From: DATGEO01 sp035310015
GTDB taxonomy: Bacteria; Chloroflexota; Dormibacteria; Dormibacterales; Dormibacteraceae
Assembly: GCA_035310015.1 (NCBI GenBank)
Contig: DATGEO010000130.1
Span: forward strand, 1-23,515
Length of the DNA: 23,515 nt
Direction: 5' to 3'
Shown here in pieces: positions 13,084 to 20,551 of this stretch. A program made the position numbers and the translations under genes. Under the pieces are notes generated by a model, which was given only the letters and a program-made list of their open reading frames with translations, was not told the DNA's origin and did no database searches. Within the stretch, counting starts at the first letter, position 1; each line of letters begins with the position of its first letter.

Positions 13084-13526
13084 GCAGGGTGCTCGTCGTC
13101 GACGACGAGCCTGCGAACGCCCAGCTCCTCGAGGCGATGCTCGCTCAGCACCCGGGGCTCGAGGTCCGGACGGTGACGGATTCGCGGCTGGCGGAGCGGG
13201 CGTTCTTCGACTTCAAGCCCGACCTCTTGATGCTGGACCTGCACATGCCCGCACCGGACGGCCTGGAGCTGCTGCGCCGCCTGCGAAGCGTCCGCGACAG
13301 CCTCGGCTTCCTGCCCGTGATCGTGCTCAGCGCCGACGAGACGCGGCTCGCCCGCAACAGCGCGCTCGGCCTCGGCGCGGACGAGTTCCTGACCAAGCCT
13401 TTCGACCAGGCCGAGGTCGTGCTGCGGGTGCGCAACCTCCTGCACACCCGCGACCTCTACGTCCAGCTGGCGGCGGCCAAGGAAGCCCTTGAACAAAGAG
13501 AGCAGCGCCGTCGCCGCAGCGCCTGA
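13080..13526 (+). CDS. Single-domain response regulator with helical C-terminal extension
   Basis: A 148-aa receiver from GTG 13080. Acidic pair VLVVDDEPAN, acceptor Asp53 (LLMLDLHMPAPDG), Ser in IVLSADET, and Lys in FLTKPFD. After the receiver, about 25 residues (RDLYVQLAAAKEALEQREQR) form a charged helix likely to dimerise or dock. This REC-plus-helix form resembles the N-terminal half of HD-GYP or kinase-linked receivers (compare SALRLKSVYDNLDSAEQ in the 9091 protein), so it may be a receiver that has lost or never had its output. It is translationally coupled to the preceding receiver. Confidence 0.92.
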   Translation: MSRVLVVDDEPANAQLLEAMLAQHPGLEVRTVTDSRLAERAFFDFKPDLLMLDLHMPAPDGLELLRRLRSVRDSLGFLPVIVLSADETRLARNSALGLGADEFLTKPFDQAEVVLRVRNLLHTRDLYVQLAAAKEALEQREQRRRRSA

Positions 13527-13576
13527 TCTCGTGGGCCGTAAATCCGGCCATTAATATGCTGCTGCCCGGCGCGATC

Positions 13577-13966
13577 ATGAACGACCCTGCCCTGATCCTC
13601 ATCGTCGAAGACAACCCCGGCAGCCTGATGCTGGCGACCGTCGCCCTGGAGCTCGAGGGCTTCACCGTGGCCGGCGCCGAGACGGCCAAGCAGGCGCGCG
13701 CCATCATCGAAGCCTCGAAGCCCGACCTCATCCTCATGGACATCCAGCTCCCCGACACCGACGGCCTCGAGTTCACCAAGGAGCTGAAGGCCGACCCCGC
13801 GACCGCCGCCATCCCGGTCATCGCCCTGACGGCCCACGTCATGCCCCTGCACGAACGGGCGGCGAAGGCCGCCGGCTGCGCGGGCTTCATTTCCAAGCCG
13901 TGGGTGCCGGAGGTGCTGAGCCGCGAGGTGCGGGCGCAGCTCGCCATCGCCGAGACGACGAAGTGA
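13577..13966 (+). CDS. Single-domain response regulator (DivK/CheY-like)
   Basis: A 129-aa receiver. I chose ATG 13577 (MNDPALILIVEDN); an ATG at 13556 adds seven residues and overlaps a TAATAT box (13552-13557) that could act as a -10 for an internal promoter. Acceptor Asp55 (LILMDIQLPDTDG), Thr in IALTAHVM, Lys in FISKPWV. It closely parallels the 12706 receiver (LIL-VEDN, LILMD-QLP, TAH-M) and looks like a duplicate. It follows the only real gap (50 bp) in the operon, and its stop overlaps the GTG of the ATPase gene, suggesting it works with that protein. Confidence 0.92.
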   Translation: MNDPALILIVEDNPGSLMLATVALELEGFTVAGAETAKQARAIIEASKPDLILMDIQLPDTDGLEFTKELKADPATAAIPVIALTAHVMPLHERAAKAAGCAGFISKPWVPEVLSREVRAQLAIAETTK

Positions 13967-15243
13967 GCGCCGCCGCCAGCGGCCGCGACGGCACCGACGT
14001 CCCCGCCCAAGAGCTGGAGGACCGCCTCGCGCTGCTGCAGAGCGTGGCCGTGCTGTTCAAGCTGCCGGATCACAACCTGCGCCGCCTGGCGCGCCGGCTT
14101 CGGCCGCGCCACGTCGCGAAGGGCGCCGAGATCGTCCGCCAGGGCGTCGTCGCCGACCGCGTCTACATCATCAAGCGCGGCCGGTGCGAGGTCCGCGCGA
14201 GCTGGGACAAGTCGCACAGCGTGACCGTGTCGCTGCTGGGCGAAGGCGATCTCTTCGGCGTCAGCGCGCTCAAGCCCGGGGCGGCGCAGCCCGATTCGGT
14301 GAGGGCGGTCGAGCCGACCGTGCTCATGGAGCTCACGGCCGCCGATGTCGACGCGGTCGTGGAGCCTGGGTCGAGCGCCCGGCAGGAGCTCGACAAGGTG
14401 ATCGCGCAGCGCGTGGCCACGATCGAGCAGCTCGTCGGTCGGGCGTCCAGCTATGTGGGCGGCCCAGACAGCCAGGTGATCGCCGTGTACTCGGTCAAGG
14501 GCGGCTCGGGCAAGACGACGCTGGCGGTGAACCTCGCCGCGGCCCTGGGCATGCGGCACCGCAGCGAGGCGGTTCTCGTCGACCTTGGCCTGCCTTACAA
14601 CCACGCCGCGCTCACGGCCAACCTCGTACCCACGGGCGCTCTCGCGATGCATGAGCGCGAGTCCGACGCGAACCTCGAGGAGATGCTGCTCAGCGCGTGC
14701 ATCCATCACCCGACCGGCATGCTGGTCCTGCCGGGTGCGCTTCGCGTCGAGCAGTCCGAGCTGATAACCGCGGACCTGGTGCAGCGCAGCATCTCCGGGC
14801 TGCTCAACACCTTCACCTACATCGTGGTCGACCTGGGGGTCGCGATGTCGGAGATGACGTTGACGGTGCTCGAGCGGGCCAGCCAGGTCGTGCTGGTGGT
14901 GACCCCCGAGCTCACGGCGATGAAGGACACCAAGGAGCTGCTCGACCTATTTCGCAGCGTTCTGAACATCCCGGATGGCAACATCAGGATCGTGCTGAAC
15001 CATCCCCGGCCGAGCGCGATGGTCGAGCGGGCCGACGTCGAGCGGACGATCGGCCGCCCGGTCGACATCGACCTCGACTACGACGGCTACCGCTGCGATC
15101 GCGCCTCGGTCACCGGAGAACTGCTGGTCGCGGCGGCGCCGACGAGCCCGCTCGCGAAGAAGATCAAGGCCATGGCGGCCGCGCTGGACGGATCGGCCGC
15201 AGCGAGCGCCAGACCGGCGCGTAAGCTCGGGCTGGCAAGATGA
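13963..15243 (+). CDS. Cyclic-nucleotide-binding domain fused to CpaE/MinD-like ATPase
   Basis: A 426-aa protein from GTG 13963, overlapping the preceding receiver's stop by 4 bp. Residues about 20-150 form a cNMP-binding beta-roll: LFKLPDHNLRRLARRLRPRH, GAEIVRQGVVADRVYIIKRG, LLGEGDLFGVSALKPG. Residues about 170-410 form a ParA/MinD-type ATPase. The deviant Walker A is VKGGSGKTT with signature Lys179 and catalytic Lys184, followed by VLVDLG and YIVVDLGVAMSEMT (Walker B region). Best fit is the CpaE/TadZ branch (late NHPRPSAMVERADVERTIGRP and TGELLVAAAPTSPLAKKI), which places pili or other machines at cell poles. CpaE normally has an N-terminal receiver-like domain; here a cNMP domain takes its place and a separate receiver is coupled upstream. 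No pilus genes are in the window. Confidence 0.9.
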   Translation: MSAAASGRDGTDVPAQELEDRLALLQSVAVLFKLPDHNLRRLARRLRPRHVAKGAEIVRQGVVADRVYIIKRGRCEVRASWDKSHSVTVSLLGEGDLFGVSALKPGAAQPDSVRAVEPTVLMELTAADVDAVVEPGSSARQELDKVIAQRVATIEQLVGRASSYVGGPDSQVIAVYSVKGGSGKTTLAVNLAAALGMRHRSEAVLVDLGLPYNHAALTANLVPTGALAMHERESDANLEEMLLSACIHHPTGMLVLPGALRVEQSELITADLVQRSISGLLNTFTYIVVDLGVAMSEMTLTVLERASQVVLVVTPELTAMKDTKELLDLFRSVLNIPDGNIRIVLNHPRPSAMVERADVERTIGRPVDIDLDYDGYRCDRASVTGELLVAAAPTSPLAKKIKAMAAALDGSAAASARPARKLGLAR

Positions 15244-17411
15244 GCAATGCCAGCGCCATCACCTGGCCGGGCGAACCCGCGATCGCGGGCATCCGGCCCA
15301 GGTCCCGGCTGCGAACTTCTGCCGGCAAGCGCTTCATGTGGGCTGCCGTTGCGGCTGCTGGTCTGAGCCTTCTCTTCATCGCCTGGGTCGGTCTGCAGAT
15401 CGGAGGCCCCACGGTCACCAGGGCGTTCGACGACATCGGCGAGGCGGTGGCGGCGCTGATCGGGGCCGTGAGCTGCGGCTACGCCGCCGTGCGGGCCGGC
15501 GGGCGCATGCGCGTCGCCTGGGCGTTCCTCGGTGCGTCGGCATTCCTCTGGTTCCTCGGCGAGGTCGTCTGGAGCGTGTACGAAGTGGCCCTCGGGCAGG
15601 CGATTCCGTTCCCGTCGGCCGCGGACGCGGGCTTCCTGCTCGCCATTCCGCTTGCGGTGGTCGCCGTGCTCGCCTTCCCTTCGGCGCCGGGCCGGGGCAC
15701 GACCCGCAGCCGGGCGCTCGTCGACGGCACGATCGTCGCCCTGTCGCTGGTGTTCGTCGGCTGGGCGCTGGGATTGGGCAAGGTCTACGCGAGCTCGTCC
15801 GACAAGCCGCTCGCGCAGCTGATCGGCGCCGCCTATCCCGCCGGCGACATCGTGGTCCTGACGGTGCTCCTCATGGCCGTGCGCCGAGCTCCGGTGCAGC
15901 AGCGCGGCTCGATGTTCCTGCTCATGGGCGGCCTCGCCGCCAACGCCGTCGCCGACAGCGCATTCGCGTACCTGAACGCGGCCGGGACCTACACGTCGAT
16001 CGGCAGCGTGCTGGACTCGGGTTGGGTCGTCGGCTACCTCTTGATCGCCCTCGCGCCGCTGTGGCCGGCGCCCCCTGCCGGCACGGTGCCGGAGGAAGGC
16101 CCGGTCGACCTCTGGCAGATGTCGCTGCCTTGGATCGCGCTTTTCGCCGCCGCCGCGGTGGCGATGGCGCTGGGAATCACGGGCCGCGGCCTCGACCTCT
16201 TCCTCACCGCGGTAGGCGGAGGGCTGGGCATGCTGCTCGTCGTCAGCATGCTGCTGGTGCACCGGGACACCGGCGCGCTGCTGAAGCTGCGCGAGCGCGC
16301 AGAGGTCCATCTGCAGCAGCGCACCGAGATGCTGAACCAGGTCATCACCCACGCGCCCCTGGGCGTGGCGCGCGTCGGCGTGGACCTGCGGATCCTCGAC
16401 GCGAACCCACGACTGGGTTCACTGCTCCACGCGCCCGCGAAGATCATGGTCGGCTCGCTCGTCGGCGACTATCTGTCGTCCGAGGGCATGGCGGACCTGC
16501 TCGAGCGCTCCAGGCCGCTGTGGGAGGGCCAGGTCGACACCATCGAGGGCAACACACCGACCAGGCGCGCGGACGGCAGCGAGGCCTGGCTGCACTACAG
16601 CGTGACGGCCGTGCGCAAGCCGAACGGACGCATCGACTACTTCCTCGCGATGTTCGAGGACGTCACGAGCAAGCACGCGGCCGAAGAGGCGGCCGTGGCC
16701 AACCTCGAAGGGCTCGAGCGCCTGAACAAGCTCAAGAGCGAGTTCGTCTCGATGGTGAGCCACGAGTTCCGCACGGCTCTCGTCGGCATCCAGGGCTTCA
16801 GCGAGATCCTCCGCGACGACACGATGGGTGCGGACGAGGTCAAGAGCCTGGCGTCGGACATCAACCAGGAGGCCGAGCGGCTCAACCGGATGATCGGCGA
16901 GATGCTCGACCTCGACCGAATGGAGGCCGGCAAGATCCGCCTCGACCCCCAGCCGCTGGACGTGAACACCCTCGTCCGCGGCGCGGTCGAACGGGCACAG
17001 ATGTCGACCGAAACTCACCCCATCCGGACGGAGCTGGACCCGTCTCTGCCCATCGTCAACGCGGACTCCGACCGGCTCGTGCAGGTCGTGAGCAACCTCC
17101 TCACCAACGCGGTGAAGTACTCGCCCGACGGCGGCGAGATCACCGTCTCGACCCGGGCCGAGGATGGCGTGGTGCGCGTGTCCGTGCGCGACCACGGCAT
17201 GGGCATCGCGCCGGAGTTCGTCGACCGGCTGTTCGGGCGCTACGAGCGCTTCGAGAGCAACCGCACGAGCAAGGTGGTCGGCACCGGACTCGGGCTTGCG
17301 ATCAGCCGCCAGATCGTCGAGCTGCACGGCGGCAGGATCTGGGTCGAGAGCAAGGTCGGCGAGGGATCGGACTTCCAGTTCACGATCCCGGTGTCGGCCG
17401 CGACGGCCTGA
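15240..17411 (+). CDS. 10-TM PAS sensor histidine kinase
   Basis: A 723-aa membrane kinase; ATG 15240 overlaps the ATPase-gene stop (ATGA). About ten hydrophobic helices lie between residues 32 and 340, with no large outside loop, so it may sense an intramembrane or lipophilic signal. A coiled stretch leads to a PAS domain at about 365-480 (VITHAPLGVARVGVDLRILD, HYSVTAVRKPNGRIDYFLAM). HisKA has His508 in MVSHEFRTALVGIQGFSEIL; the usual Pro of RTPL is replaced by Ala. HATPase_c has N-box NLLTNAVKYSPDGG, G1 DHGMGI and G2 GTGLGLAI. It lacks a receiver of its own and is probably a second input to the stand-alone receivers of this operon. It ends 6 bp before the convergent MEDS gene. Confidence 0.93.
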   Translation: MSNASAITWPGEPAIAGIRPRSRLRTSAGKRFMWAAVAAAGLSLLFIAWVGLQIGGPTVTRAFDDIGEAVAALIGAVSCGYAAVRAGGRMRVAWAFLGASAFLWFLGEVVWSVYEVALGQAIPFPSAADAGFLLAIPLAVVAVLAFPSAPGRGTTRSRALVDGTIVALSLVFVGWALGLGKVYASSSDKPLAQLIGAAYPAGDIVVLTVLLMAVRRAPVQQRGSMFLLMGGLAANAVADSAFAYLNAAGTYTSIGSVLDSGWVVGYLLIALAPLWPAPPAGTVPEEGPVDLWQMSLPWIALFAAAAVAMALGITGRGLDLFLTAVGGGLGMLLVVSMLLVHRDTGALLKLRERAEVHLQQRTEMLNQVITHAPLGVARVGVDLRILDANPRLGSLLHAPAKIMVGSLVGDYLSSEGMADLLERSRPLWEGQVDTIEGNTPTRRADGSEAWLHYSVTAVRKPNGRIDYFLAMFEDVTSKHAAEEAAVANLEGLERLNKLKSEFVSMVSHEFRTALVGIQGFSEILRDDTMGADEVKSLASDINQEAERLNRMIGEMLDLDRMEAGKIRLDPQPLDVNTLVRGAVERAQMSTETHPIRTELDPSLPIVNADSDRLVQVVSNLLTNAVKYSPDGGEITVSTRAEDGVVRVSVRDHGMGIAPEFVDRLFGRYERFESNRTSKVVGTGLGLAISRQIVELHGGRIWVESKVGEGSDFQFTIPVSAATA

Positions 17412-17417
17412 TCAGGT

Positions 17418-18128
17418 CTACAAGAGAAAGTCCGCGATTCTCTGCCCGAACAGGTCCGGGTGCGCCTGGATCGCCGCGAAAACACACTCGCCCTTGAAAT
17501 GCCGGACGTCGTACTGGCACAGCGTCCTCACCGGAAACCGCTTGCAGAGGCTGTCGTAAGCGACCTCGTAATCCAGCATCTCCTGGTCTGACGGAAATCC
17601 GACGTAGGTCGCCATCTCCCCCACCACGCGGATTGCGGTGGCGCCGGTCGCCAGCGCCTGCCACCACAGCTCCTTCCAGGCGGCCAGCGCGTCTCGCGCC
17701 GTGGAGCCGGCACCCTGGCGAATGACCAGGTCCCCCCGCTGCACCACGCCTTCGACGTCCAGTGTGCCATCCTCGCCGAGGGCGCCAAGGTATTCGTTCA
17801 CGACCGCCTCCGAGGCGACGAGGATGCAGCGTTCGCCTGCCGCCAGGCCGGCTCGGAGAAACGGCACGCTGAGCCGCAGCCGGCCGGCGTCACCGTCGTA
17901 GAAGGTCGCGAAGTGATCGTGGACCTCGATCGAGCGCCCGGCCGTTGCGGCGGCGGCCTCCACGCTTCCGGCCTCCTGGGCTTGGAGCCGTCGCAGGTCC
18001 GCCTCCCGAAACCGCCGGTCGCCCCGCCGGCCGCTGCGCTGCACCGGCAACAGGCCGGCGTCACTCCAGCGACGGATGGAGGCTTCGCTTACGCCCAAAA
18101 ACGCCGCCGCGCTCTTCGTCGTATGCAT
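17418..18128 (-). CDS. MerR-type HTH regulator with MEDS (DcmR-like) sensory domain
   Basis: A 236-aa protein. I chose ATG 18128 (MHTTKSAAAFLGVSEASIRRW); a TTG at 18137 adds three residues. Residues about 1-52 are a MerR-like winged HTH (AAFLGVSEASIRRWSDAGLL, GDRRFREADLRRL). Residues about 70-232 match the MEDS domain known from DcmR of methylotrophs and from methanogen sensors (RSIEVHDHFATFYDGD, VPFLRAGLAAGERCILVAS, late LCQYDVRHF and AIQAHPDLF). MEDS has a RecA/KaiC-like core and is thought to bind small ligands, including C1 compounds in DcmR. It likely controls the divergent Crp/Fnr gene or itself; the ligand is unknown. Confidence 0.88.
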   Translation of the reverse strand: MHTTKSAAAFLGVSEASIRRWSDAGLLPVQRSGRRGDRRFREADLRRLQAQEAGSVEAAAATAGRSIEVHDHFATFYDGDAGRLRLSVPFLRAGLAAGERCILVASEAVVNEYLGALGEDGTLDVEGVVQRGDLVIRQGAGSTARDALAAWKELWWQALATGATAIRVVGEMATYVGFPSDQEMLDYEVAYDSLCKRFPVRTLCQYDVRHFKGECVFAAIQAHPDLFGQRIADFLL

Positions 18129-18240
18129 ATCAGTCAAAGTTATCTATCTACCTTTTACGTAGCATAATGGTGCCGAGAGCAGGTGCCAGATACGTAGTAC
18201 CGATATCGACCCCAAAGAGGTTCAGCGTCTGCTGCCGTCG
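18129..18240. promoter_or_regulatory. Divergent promoter region between the MEDS and Crp/Fnr genes
   Basis: The gap has an AT-rich island (about 18130-18170) in otherwise GC-rich DNA. On the plus strand CATAAT (18163-18168) is a good -10 for the Crp/Fnr gene, but no matching -35 is seen, which would fit an activator-dependent promoter. The hexamer TACGTA (18157-18162) is a perfect small palindrome. On the minus strand TAGATAGATAAC offers possible -10 boxes for the MEDS gene. Confidence 0.45.
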
Positions 18241-18870
18241 GTGTCCGCGTCCGCGATCGCCGAGCTGGTGTCAGCCGCCCGGTCGGCCGTGTACGACTGC
18301 GGCGAGACGGTGATCGGAGCCAACCGGCCCCACACGCCGGGGCTGGTCGTTTCCGGCCACGTTCGTCTGATCGTCAAGGACCACGACGGCCGGGAGGCCA
18401 ACCTCAAGACGATGGGGGCCGGCGCGATGTTCGGGCTCATCTACATGGTCGAATCCGATCCGCGACCGGCGAGGGTAGAGCGCAGCGTCGTCGCCATCGA
18501 GCGCTCGGTTGTGGCCCTGATGCACGGCCCCACCCTGCGCCGGGCCGCCGCGCGTGACAGCGAGCTGGGGATGTACCTGTTTCGAAACCTGGCCGACTCG
18601 GCCAATGTGCTGGCCGATGCCGCCGGTCAGTTCGCGTTCATGACCGTCCGCCAGCGCCTCGCCGGCCACCTGCTCGGCCTCGCCGTCGAGGTTCGGGGAG
18701 GGCTCGTGGTCGAGGCGACCCAGCAGCAGCTGGCGAGCTCGGTCGGGTCGGTCCGCGAGGTCGTGGCCAGGACGCTGCGCGACCTGCGGTCCGAGGGCCT
18801 GATCAGGGTCGCGCGGGGCCGGGTGACGCTCCTTGACCGCGACGGGCTGGCCGCCAGCGCGGCGATCTGA
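18241..18870 (+). CDS. Crp/Fnr-family transcriptional regulator
   Basis: From GTG 18241 the product is 209 aa. An N-terminal cNMP-binding-type beta-roll (AVYDCGETVIGANRPHTPGL, GHVRLIVKDHDGREANLKTM, GAGAMFGLIYMVES) is followed by a long dimerisation helix (ELGMYLFRNLADSANVLADA). A winged HTH at about 150-200 follows (VVEATQQQLASSVGSVREVV, ARTLRDLRSEGLIRVARG). No Fnr-type Cys cluster is seen at the N-terminus, so it is not an obvious Fe-S oxygen sensor. The frame is open and family-like upstream of the GTG (PKEVQRLLPS), back to a TAG at 18160-18162, but offers no ATG/GTG/TTG there. The true start may therefore be unusual. Confidence 0.88.
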   Translation: MSASAIAELVSAARSAVYDCGETVIGANRPHTPGLVVSGHVRLIVKDHDGREANLKTMGAGAMFGLIYMVESDPRPARVERSVVAIERSVVALMHGPTLRRAAARDSELGMYLFRNLADSANVLADAAGQFAFMTVRQRLAGHLLGLAVEVRGGLVVEATQQQLASSVGSVREVVARTLRDLRSEGLIRVARGRVTLLDRDGLAASAAI

Positions 18871-18949
18871 CATCTTCGTGACTTAAGTAGCAGGCGCGCC
18901 CAGGCCTAAACCCGACAATTAACGCGGTTCGGGACGGGAAGGTCCAGCT

Positions 18950-19078
18950 ATGCAGACTTCCAGGATCCGCGTGATGCTCGTGGGCGACGGCCCCGGTGTG
19001 CTGGCAGCCCTTGCCGGCACTGTCGGGCCGGCGTCGGACGTCGACACGCCAGCGGACGGGTTCATCGCGGTCAGATGA
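18950..19078 (+). CDS. 42-aa receiver-like microprotein (truncated response-regulator N-terminus)
   Basis: ATG 18950 follows GGGAAGG with 7-nt spacing. The product starts MQTSRIRVMLVGDGPGVLAA and runs 42 residues to TGA 19076-19078, whose bases overlap the ATG of the kinase gene (ATGA at 19075). Residues 5-24 look like strand 1 and helix 1 of a NarL-type receiver (RIRVMLVDDH-P-V), but one of the two acidic residues is Gly (VGDG), and everything after helix 1 is missing. It is either a remnant of a response-regulator gene kept for translational coupling or a real small protein that mimics a receiver's docking helix. Confidence 0.5.
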   Translation: MQTSRIRVMLVGDGPGVLAALAGTVGPASDVDTPADGFIAVR

Positions 19079-20550
19079 GGCCGCACAAGAGCGAGCGGCA
19101 GAGCACCGACATCCTCGACGCCATCCCCGACGCGATGGTGATCGTCGGTGAGGGCGGCGCGATCGAGCTCGTCAACCGCGAGGCGGAGCGGCTGTTCGGT
19201 TATTCCAGCGGCGAGCTGATGGGCCAGACGATCGAGGTCCTGGTGCCCGAGCGCTTCCGGCACGTCCACGAGGCCCAGCGGGCGAAGATGGCCGAAGGTC
19301 CGTATGGGCGCCCGATGGACGCCGGCCTGCACTTCGCGGGGCGACGCAAGGACGGAACCGAGTTTCGGGCCGACATCAGCCTCTCGCCCCTCGAAACGGC
19401 GGAGGGCACCAAGACCATCTGCGCCATCCGCGACGTCACGCGTCGCGCGCTTGCCGAAGACGCGCGTCGCAGGAGCGAAGAGCTGTTCCGCGGCCTGCTC
19501 GATGCGGCGCCGGATGCGATGGTCATCGTCGACACCGACGGCGTGATCCAGATCGTCAACGCGCAGACGCAGCGCATGTTCGGCTACACACCGGCCGAGC
19601 TGCGCGGCCAATCGGTCGACGTGCTGGTCCCGGATCGCGTGCGCACCGCCCACGCACGCCACCGCGTCGGTTACCTCGGCAAGCCCGTTGCCCGGCCGAT
19701 GGGCGCCGAGCTCGAGCTGCACGGCCGGCGCAAGGACGGAAGCGAGTTCCCGGTGGACATCAGCCTCAGCCCGATGGACTCGGAAGGCGGCCGGCTGGTG
19801 ATCGCGGCCGTGCGCGACATGACCGACCGCAGCGCGGCCCAGCGCAGGTTCGACGAGGGCGTCGAGATCGCCAACCGCCGGCGACTCTTCGCCCGCCTGG
19901 TCGCCGCCCAGGAAGAGGAGCGCCTCCGCATCGCCTCCGACATACACGACGACACCGTGCAGTCGATGACCGCGACGAGCCTCAGGATGCAGCAGCTTCG
20001 CCGCCACCTCACCGACCCCGCCCAGCTCGAGCTGCTGTCCACGCTCGAGGACGCGGTGCGCGAGTCGATCGTTCGCCTGCGCCGGCTGATGTTCGACCTC
20101 CGCCCGGCCTCCCTCGATCGCTCCGGCCTGGCGGCGGCGATGCGCGAGCTGCTGGAGCGGCTCCACGAGGAGACCCACGTGGCGTTCACGCTCGAGGACC
20201 ACCTGACCGCGGAGCCGGAGGGAGAGATCCGGACCACCCTTTACCGGATCGCCCAGGAGGCGCTCCTGAACGTCAAGAAGCACGCGGCGGCGACCAACGT
20301 CAGCGTGGAGCTGAGGACTGTCGGCGCGGGGTGCCGGGTTCGAATCCGCGACGACGGGCGCGGCCTGGACACCGACGCCACCGACAAGCCCGGGCATCTC
20401 GGGCTGGTTTCGATGCGCGAGCGCGCCCAGATCGCCGGAGGCTGGTGGCTCGCGCGCCGCGACCCCGAGGGCGGCACGGTGGTCGAGTTCTGGCTTCCGA
20501 TCGAGTTCGAGACGGCGGCTGCCGAAGCGGCCGTGCCGCGGCGCGCCTGA
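19075..20550 (+). CDS. PAS-PAS sensor histidine kinase, NarL/DegS type (HisKA_3)
   Basis: A 491-aa soluble kinase with no TM helix. Two PAS domains in tandem (about 12-130 and 138-258) are clear duplicates: both have IPDAMVIV / APDAMVIV, RLFGYSSGEL / RMFGYTPAEL, and VLVPERFR / VLVPDRVR. Each ends in a RRKDG-EF PAC motif. The dimerisation domain has EEERLRIASDIHDDTVQSMT with acceptor His291, as in NarX/DegS kinases. The HATPase_c part has YRIAQEALLNVKKHA, DDGRG and GHLGLVSMRERA. PAS may bind heme or flavin; no specific residue proves either. It is coupled to the microprotein upstream, and its partner response regulator starts 1 bp after its stop. Confidence 0.94.
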   Translation: MRPHKSERQSTDILDAIPDAMVIVGEGGAIELVNREAERLFGYSSGELMGQTIEVLVPERFRHVHEAQRAKMAEGPYGRPMDAGLHFAGRRKDGTEFRADISLSPLETAEGTKTICAIRDVTRRALAEDARRRSEELFRGLLDAAPDAMVIVDTDGVIQIVNAQTQRMFGYTPAELRGQSVDVLVPDRVRTAHARHRVGYLGKPVARPMGAELELHGRRKDGSEFPVDISLSPMDSEGGRLVIAAVRDMTDRSAAQRRFDEGVEIANRRRLFARLVAAQEEERLRIASDIHDDTVQSMTATSLRMQQLRRHLTDPAQLELLSTLEDAVRESIVRLRRLMFDLRPASLDRSGLAAAMRELLERLHEETHVAFTLEDHLTAEPEGEIRTTLYRIAQEALLNVKKHAAATNVSVELRTVGAGCRVRIRDDGRGLDTDATDKPGHLGLVSMRERAQIAGGWWLARRDPEGGTVVEFWLPIEFETAAAEAAVPRRA

Positions 20551-20551
20551 G

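Noticed and set aside
15087..16352. Minus-strand 421-aa frame opposite the 10-TM kinase
   Set aside because: Low-complexity Arg/His/Gln translation with no recognisable domain; a shadow frame.
17407..17416. CCTGATCAGG palindrome between convergent genes as a terminator
   Set aside because: A perfect 10-bp palindrome, but with no loop or T-tract, and it includes the stop codon; probably chance.
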